Of a stretch of 9,587 bases of DNA, positions 5,896 through 9,587 are shown piece after piece. Source of the stretch: Bacteroidota bacterium (GTDB taxonomy: Bacteria; Bacteroidota; Bacteroidia; Chitinophagales; Chitinophagaceae); assembly GCA_023411775.1 (NCBI GenBank), contig JAEYOL010000140.1, forward strand, positions 1-9,587. Direction: 5' to 3'. The notes under the pieces are model-generated. The model had not been told where the DNA came from, did no database searches, and saw only the letters and a list, made by a program, of their open reading frames with translations. A program made the translations under genes and the position numbers. Positions within the stretch are counted from its first letter, which is position 1; every line of letters begins with the position of its first letter.

Positions 5896-6550
5896 TCATT
5901 TGTGTCTCCTTTTTATACAATCGGTATTCCTTTTCCATGATCAATCCCGGTATGAACCAGGCCATTACTGCAGACAGGGCTGTCAATAACAAGTCAACGC
6001 GGAATGTCGTGAAAAGTGTAATGATACAACAGGCCCAGCAAAACAGTCCTCCCCAAAGCATCGGTTTAAAACGACAGGCCGCGCCGGTGATAAAGGTGGG
6101 CATGCCATATAATAACAGGAAAAGCGGCGAGATATACTCCATCAGTTTGAAACCCGGTTCCCCTCCTAATTGCCGATACGATACGGCCATGGGATAAAAC
6201 TGCTGAAAGATAATATTCACGATAACGATCAACAGGGCAATTGAAATACCGAAGGCCAGCCATATATAATCCATATAACGATCATCATATGATTTTACCT
6301 TTCTTTCTTTTTTCTCCCTGATCGTAATAAAGATTTGCGGAATGATCGCCAACAGGGTTAGCCAGTAAATATCAAAGGGCAGGTTATACCCAAACTGTAT
6401 CTCTGATAATTTTACCAGTGAGCAGATCGCGATAACAGCCCCCCACATCATCGCGCCGATTCCTGTATCATGGTATGAATCTTTGGCCTTATTGATCATT
6501 TGTGTGATCAGGGCCAGGCTTTCTTTTTCAGAGAGATGCTTGTCGTCCAT
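5888..6550 (-). CDS. Six-helix integral membrane protein of unknown function (paralogue A)
   Basis: 220 residues. A charged N-terminal segment with SEKESLALITQMINKAK (~7-23) precedes about six membrane helices near 29-47, 61-77, 94-115, 138-157, 163-183 and 185-205. A basic loop IREKKERKVKSYDDR (~77-91) between helices 2 and 3 and a basic tail suggest those parts face the cytoplasm. The motif LYGMPTF-x2-GAACRFKPM...GG (~147-168) is shared with the next gene upstream. It has no recognisable enzyme, transporter or receptor motif, and I know no functional name for this family. The regulator overlaps its end. It starts 47 bp after its paralogue, with no visible Shine-Dalgarno. Its acidic N terminus may be the contact point with a partner; that is inference. 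Confidence 0.8.
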   Translation of the reverse strand: MDDKHLSEKESLALITQMINKAKDSYHDTGIGAMMWGAVIAICSLVKLSEIQFGYNLPFDIYWLTLLAIIPQIFITIREKKERKVKSYDDRYMDYIWLAFGISIALLIVIVNIIFQQFYPMAVSYRQLGGEPGFKLMEYISPLFLLLYGMPTFITGAACRFKPMLWGGLFCWACCIITLFTTFRVDLLLTALSAVMAWFIPGLIMEKEYRLYKKETQMNV

Positions 6551-6597
6551 AATGATAATTTGTTTTAACTGAGTTCACCGCTTAGTATACATAACAA

Positions 6598-7185
6598 CTA
6601 GTGGTTCTCCCGAATGCCACGGTGTCTCAACATATAAGCCGGGATAATATAACTGATCAGGATCGCTGCGGCACCGAACAACATCTGGTAATCATAACTG
6701 GCAAAGGTGGCGCTCACGGCCAGCACCCAGGCCAGGATGCCACCGATCACGAATGGTCGAAAACGAAGAAAATAGCCCGATACAAATGTGCCAAGACCAT
6801 ACAACATGATATAGAAAGGAAATACAGAGAACCCCCAGCCAAGTTTGGTTAGTATCAGGCCGAGAACAAAAAAACAGATGGCCATCCCCAACCAGAGATA
6901 ACCCATGTTTTCATCAATATAAGTTCTCACTTTTGCGGATCTCGCTTCTTTCCTTCCCTGGTAACGGGTAAAAACAATCCCAACAACGGCTACCAGCCAA
7001 ACTAAGTAATGTCTTTCGTAAAGGAGAACATGCTTCAAAACAAATTGACCGGTACAAGCGAAAAAAGTAAGCCAGCCCCAAACCAGGAAGTAAATGCTGT
7101 TATCAGACATGTTTTGTCTCGCCTGGCCAATCATGGCATGTATCAGGTGTAGACTTTTTTCGGGAGAAAAACTTTCATCTTTCAT
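6598..7185 (-). CDS. Six-helix integral membrane protein of unknown function (paralogue B)
   Basis: 195 residues, paralogous to the gene at 5888-6550 over its full length. Matching points: the N-terminal SPEKSLHLIHAMIGQAR (SEKESLALITQMINKAK in A), WGWLTFF (WGAVIAI), a basic loop then YIDENMGYLWLG (YDDRYMDYIWLA), and LYGLGTF-x2-GYFLRFRPF-x3-GG (LYGMPTF-x2-GAACRFKPM-x3-GG). About six helices lie near 30-49, 59-74, 94-113, 121-139, 144-162 and 166-186. It is shorter than A in the loop between helices 3 and 4, where A has about 20 extra residues. This looks like an old tandem duplication; the two may form a heteromer. The start is the only ATG near the conserved N terminus. Confidence 0.8.
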   Translation of the reverse strand: MKDESFSPEKSLHLIHAMIGQARQNMSDNSIYFLVWGWLTFFACTGQFVLKHVLLYERHYLVWLVAVVGIVFTRYQGRKEARSAKVRTYIDENMGYLWLGMAICFFVLGLILTKLGWGFSVFPFYIMLYGLGTFVSGYFLRFRPFVIGGILAWVLAVSATFASYDYQMLFGAAAILISYIIPAYMLRHRGIRENH

Positions 7186-7262
7186 AGCTTCTAAAATAGG
7201 TGGTTATTAAATATCAGCCTGAAAAACTCATGCTAACTGGAATCACCAAACGCCTAATCCCC

Positions 7263-7273
7263 AATTACTAATT
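7263..7273. promoter_or_regulatory. Possible operator-like palindrome before the membrane-protein genes
   Basis: AATTA-C-TAATT is a perfect 11-bp palindrome within the 126-bp gap that separates the TPR-like gene from paralogue B. It is placed where the winged-helix regulator of the same cluster could bind. I see no clear TANNTTTG promoter or terminator in the gap, and AT-rich palindromes of this length arise by chance. Confidence 0.2.
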
Positions 7274-7311
7274 ACCAAATCCAACCAGGACCGGTGCATC
7301 CAGCTCAAACT

Positions 7312-7965
7312 CTACTTCATTTGCGACAAAAAATACTGCGCCGTAGACAATCCCCAGGCAGGATGGATCGTTGACTCGGGCTTGAATGCTTCAAACTTTT
7401 TCACCGCTTCCTCAAACAACGCTTTGGCTTCGGTCTTACTGCCTCCAAATTGTTCTGGTGTGAAATATTTGTCCTGTGCTTCCAGCAGTAAAGGTCTTGG
7501 ATTGGCCGGGTTCAGACTTTTTGCAGTGGCTAGTGCCTGTTCGGCAGCAGGGCCATAGGTCATATACCTGTTTTGCGGATCTCCGATCAAACGCAGGGAA
7601 GCGATCATTTTTTTAACGCAATAAATTTCAGAGTTGTCTTTGCTCAGGGCTTCAGCCTTAGTCAACAGTTGCTCGGCTTTGTCGGCCATCGGATCAGTTT
7701 TATCGGCCATACCCATCTGACCCATACCAACCATATAGGCTGCGTTTACCTGGGTGAGTGCGGCGTAATAATAGGGAAGCCATTGGTTTTTTTCAGCGTC
7801 CGCAATACGCTGAAAGGAATTGCTGAGGTTCGTCAGCCTGTCAAGACTACGCGTAGTATCTACAGCAGGCACCAATTGCTCCATTGCTTTTGTATACTTC
7901 TCACTTTGAGAAAATGCTGTCATCATAAGAAGGAATGAAGCAAGCAGTAATAATTGTCTTTTCAT
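7312..7965 (-). CDS. Secreted TPR-like protein paired with the TonB-dependent receptor
   Basis: 217 residues. Residues 1-20 are a signal peptide (MKRQLLLLASFLLMMTAFSQ), with no lipobox Cys. The rest is almost all helical, with TPR-like pairs: YTKAMEQLVPAV, LTNLSNSFQRIADAEKNQWLPYYYAAL (~44-70), DKAEQLLTKAEALSKDNSEIYCVKKMI (~95-121), PAAEQALATAKSLNPANPRPLLL (~139-161) and KALFEEAVKKFEAF (~181-194). The phrase KYFTPEQFGGSKTEA is a signature I associate with this Bacteroidota protein type. A Met-rich turn MVGMGQMGMADKTDPM lies at ~78-93. The gene starts 23 bp after the receptor gene ends, so the two are almost certainly one transcript. It probably works in the periplasm or at the outer membrane as a partner of the receptor; the exact role is unknown. 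Confidence 0.8.
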   Translation of the reverse strand: MKRQLLLLASFLLMMTAFSQSEKYTKAMEQLVPAVDTTRSLDRLTNLSNSFQRIADAEKNQWLPYYYAALTQVNAAYMVGMGQMGMADKTDPMADKAEQLLTKAEALSKDNSEIYCVKKMIASLRLIGDPQNRYMTYGPAAEQALATAKSLNPANPRPLLLEAQDKYFTPEQFGGSKTEAKALFEEAVKKFEAFKPESTIHPAWGLSTAQYFLSQMK

Positions 7966-7988
7966 GTTTTTTGTTTTATGGTTAATGA

Positions 7989-9587
7989 TTATAATGCATT
8001 GTTGATGATCTCATCGCTACGGTCAACACCAAAACTGATAAAGGCACCGATAAAGACAAACATCCTCGATGTTGGTACGATGGCTTCCTTGCGGATGCCG
8101 TTATAAGAATACTGGTAGCCATAAGTCTGTTTGATATTGAAAATATTGCTTACCTGCAGTACCCACACGGTGTATGATTTCGGATTTTGTTTGCCAATAA
8201 ATGGCAGGTAATTGATAGCGAAACTCACGTTGTGATAATCAGGTATCTTTCCGCGGTCGTTGAATTTGGGATTTCCATTTTCGTAACCAATATTGTAATA
8301 AGGTCTGCCGCTGGCATAGTTGTAAGCTGCATTCAGGTTCATTTTCCATTTTTGCACAAACCGTTTTATCACCAGCGAACTGGTATGTTTGGCTGCGAAA
8401 TTGGGCGCGATGGCAAATGGAAAATTCAGGAAATCTCTTTTAGTATCGAGGTAAGAATAGGAAATCCAGTAGTCCAGGTTTTTAAATGTTTTCTTGTCCC
8501 GCCAAAAAAACTCGATCCCTTTTGCATCTCCAAATCCCTCATTGCTGACAGCCGATTCCTGCTGGTTTGTAAATGAAGTCTTGACAAGGTTGTCATATTT
8601 TTTATAGAAGATCTCTGTTCGAAACGATTGCTGGTTGACCACTCGTTGGAACTGCGCGATGTAGTGGGTGGCCTTCATGTAGTCGAGCTTATTGGGCGAA
8701 GGCAGGTATCTGCGTTCCGGGTCCTGGTAAAACACACCATAGGCCAGGGATGCCTGTGTTCCTTTAGCGAGTTTATAAGCTATCGATAAGCGGGGAGCAA
8801 AATTGGCCTGCTCCACCACAGTGGAATACTCCATCCGGCCGCCAGCCTTGGCCGCCAGTTCATGTGTGATATAAATATCGGCTTCTGCAAAAGCTGAACT
8901 GATCGATTCCCTGAGATGGCTTGGAATTACCTGGCTGTTATACGCTGTATAGACAAGTTTGTCTTTGCTGTAATTGTATTCACCTCCAAAGCGAAAAGCG
9001 CTAAGACCACGTAATCTTCTTTCAAAAACAATTTTGCTGTTGAAATAGTCGCCGCGGGAGTCGACATTAAATTTTTTGAATTCCAGGCCGGTAAGCGACA
9101 CATCATTCTTCTGCTGATCCTGCAAATTCCCTTTGATATCGTCCTGGTTGTTTGTATAAGAAACACCGACATTCAGTTTCCACCGCTTTCCCATATTCTC
9201 TCTCCAGGAAAGATTGTGGTAAAAGTTTGAATTGGTCATGCCAAATTTGTCGAGATAGCCCAGGGTGTCGATACTATTGGTTGTAAATGCGAGTTTGCTG
9301 CCGCTGAAATAACCATAGTACTTCAACATTCCTGTATTGGAAGTCTTAACCCGGAAATTAGCATCGGCGGTATGATAGGTTGGAGCTTTGGAATAATCCT
9401 GTTTTTGTTTGATGATCTCGAATGCGGGACCCAGGTTGGTATAGCTATAGTTCACGCCCCAGGATGATCGTTTGTTCTTTGCCAATTGCTGAAACCCGGC
9501 GCTGCCTCCCAACACGGTGATCCCGATGCTGGCCGATGATCGTTCCGGAAGATCGATAGATTCAAGAATAAGCGCCGATGACAAAGC
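7989..9587 (-). CDS. TonB-dependent outer-membrane receptor, C-terminal barrel (5' end outside window)
   Basis: 532 residues are visible, with no start codon in the window. The frame runs through the right edge, and the TTG near it is not a start. The visible part is a long series of amphipathic beta strands with aromatic ends, such as WGVNYSYTNLGPAF, MLKYYGYFSGSKLAF, WRENMGKRWKLNVGVSYTNN and LSIAYKLAKGTQASLAYGVFYQDPERRYLP. The late barrel carries FRTEIFYKKYDNLV, GIEFFWRDKKTFKNLDYWISYSYLDTKRD and LNLNAAYNYASGRPYYN-like strands, typical of Bacteroidota TonB-dependent receptors. The plug and carboxypeptidase-like N terminus must lie upstream. There is no SusD-like partner in the window, so this may be a receptor outside a polysaccharide locus; the ligand is unknown. 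It heads the minus-strand cluster, followed 23 bp later by the TPR-like gene. Confidence 0.85.
   Translation of the reverse strand, partial: ALSSALILESIDLPERSSASIGITVLGGSAGFQQLAKNKRSSWGVNYSYTNLGPAFEIIKQKQDYSKAPTYHTADANFRVKTSNTGMLKYYGYFSGSKLAFTTNSIDTLGYLDKFGMTNSNFYHNLSWRENMGKRWKLNVGVSYTNNQDDIKGNLQDQQKNDVSLTGLEFKKFNVDSRGDYFNSKIVFERRLRGLSAFRFGGEYNYSKDKLVYTAYNSQVIPSHLRESISSAFAEADIYITHELAAKAGGRMEYSTVVEQANFAPRLSIAYKLAKGTQASLAYGVFYQDPERRYLPSPNKLDYMKATHYIAQFQRVVNQQSFRTEIFYKKYDNLVKTSFTNQQESAVSNEGFGDAKGIEFFWRDKKTFKNLDYWISYSYLDTKRDFLNFPFAIAPNFAAKHTSSLVIKRFVQKWKMNLNAAYNYASGRPYYNIGYENGNPKFNDRGKIPDYHNVSFAINYLPFIGKQNPKSYTVWVLQVSNIFNIKQTYGYQYSYNGIRKEAIVPTSRMFVFIGAFISFGVDRSDEIINNAL

Noticed and set aside
5937..6852. 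Plus- and minus-strand frames overlapping the two membrane-protein genes
   Set aside because: The membrane genes share full-length similarity with each other, so the overlapping frames are shadows.
7573..9172. Frames overlapping the TPR-like and receptor genes
   Set aside because: No signal or domain; the minus-strand genes explain the sequence.

Overview
The window looks like a chromosomal segment from a Bacteroidota bacterium, most likely of the Chitinophagaceae type. The evidence is a C-terminal type IX secretion (T9SS) sorting domain, a TonB-dependent receptor barrel with its partner secreted protein, weak or absent Shine-Dalgarno sites, one good TTG / TANNTTTG promoter, and a Bacteroidota-style RAYT (REP-associated tyrosine transposase) tail next to palindromic repeats carrying CTACCCATAAA. 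The genus assignment is inference.

Left third (1-1719), mobile and repetitive. The window opens in the last 40 codons of a RAYT/IS200-like Y1 transposase (1-123, +). Behind it lies a gene-free block of about 1.6 kb. It holds six copies of a 76-bp double-hairpin element, five of them in a tandem array of about 165 bp period with two alternating spacer types. Further on are a decayed seventh copy and two inverted elements of a second stem family that keep the same CTACCCATAAA flank. A strong hairpin terminator (1669-1701) closes the block.

Middle (1720-5607). A large minus-strand gene (1720-4476) encodes an exported protein: PQQ-type sugar dehydrogenase beta-propeller, PKD domain, second Ig-like region, FnIII-like module, T9SS sorting domain. 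It is divergent from a plus-strand pair. The first of these (4961-5356) is a small exported protein that is essentially a free-standing copy of the FnIII-like module in the large protein. The second (5395-5544) is a 49-residue ORF whose N-terminal half is a strongly cationic amphipathic helix. A roughly 480-bp gap between the divergent genes holds the likely promoters.

Right part (5608-9587), all minus strand and probably co-transcribed at least in part. In transcription order: the C-terminal barrel of a TonB-dependent receptor (cut by the window edge), a secreted TPR-like protein 23 bp downstream, then after 126 bp two paralogous six-helix membrane proteins, and finally a small winged-helix regulator overlapping the second by 8 bp. 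The membrane pair plus regulator form a compact unit of unknown function.

The strongest candidates for something undescribed are the RAYT-linked mosaic hairpin array, the membrane-protein pair with its overlapping winged-helix regulator, and the small cationic ORF beside an orphan FnIII-like protein. No function beyond family level can be proven from the sequence alone.
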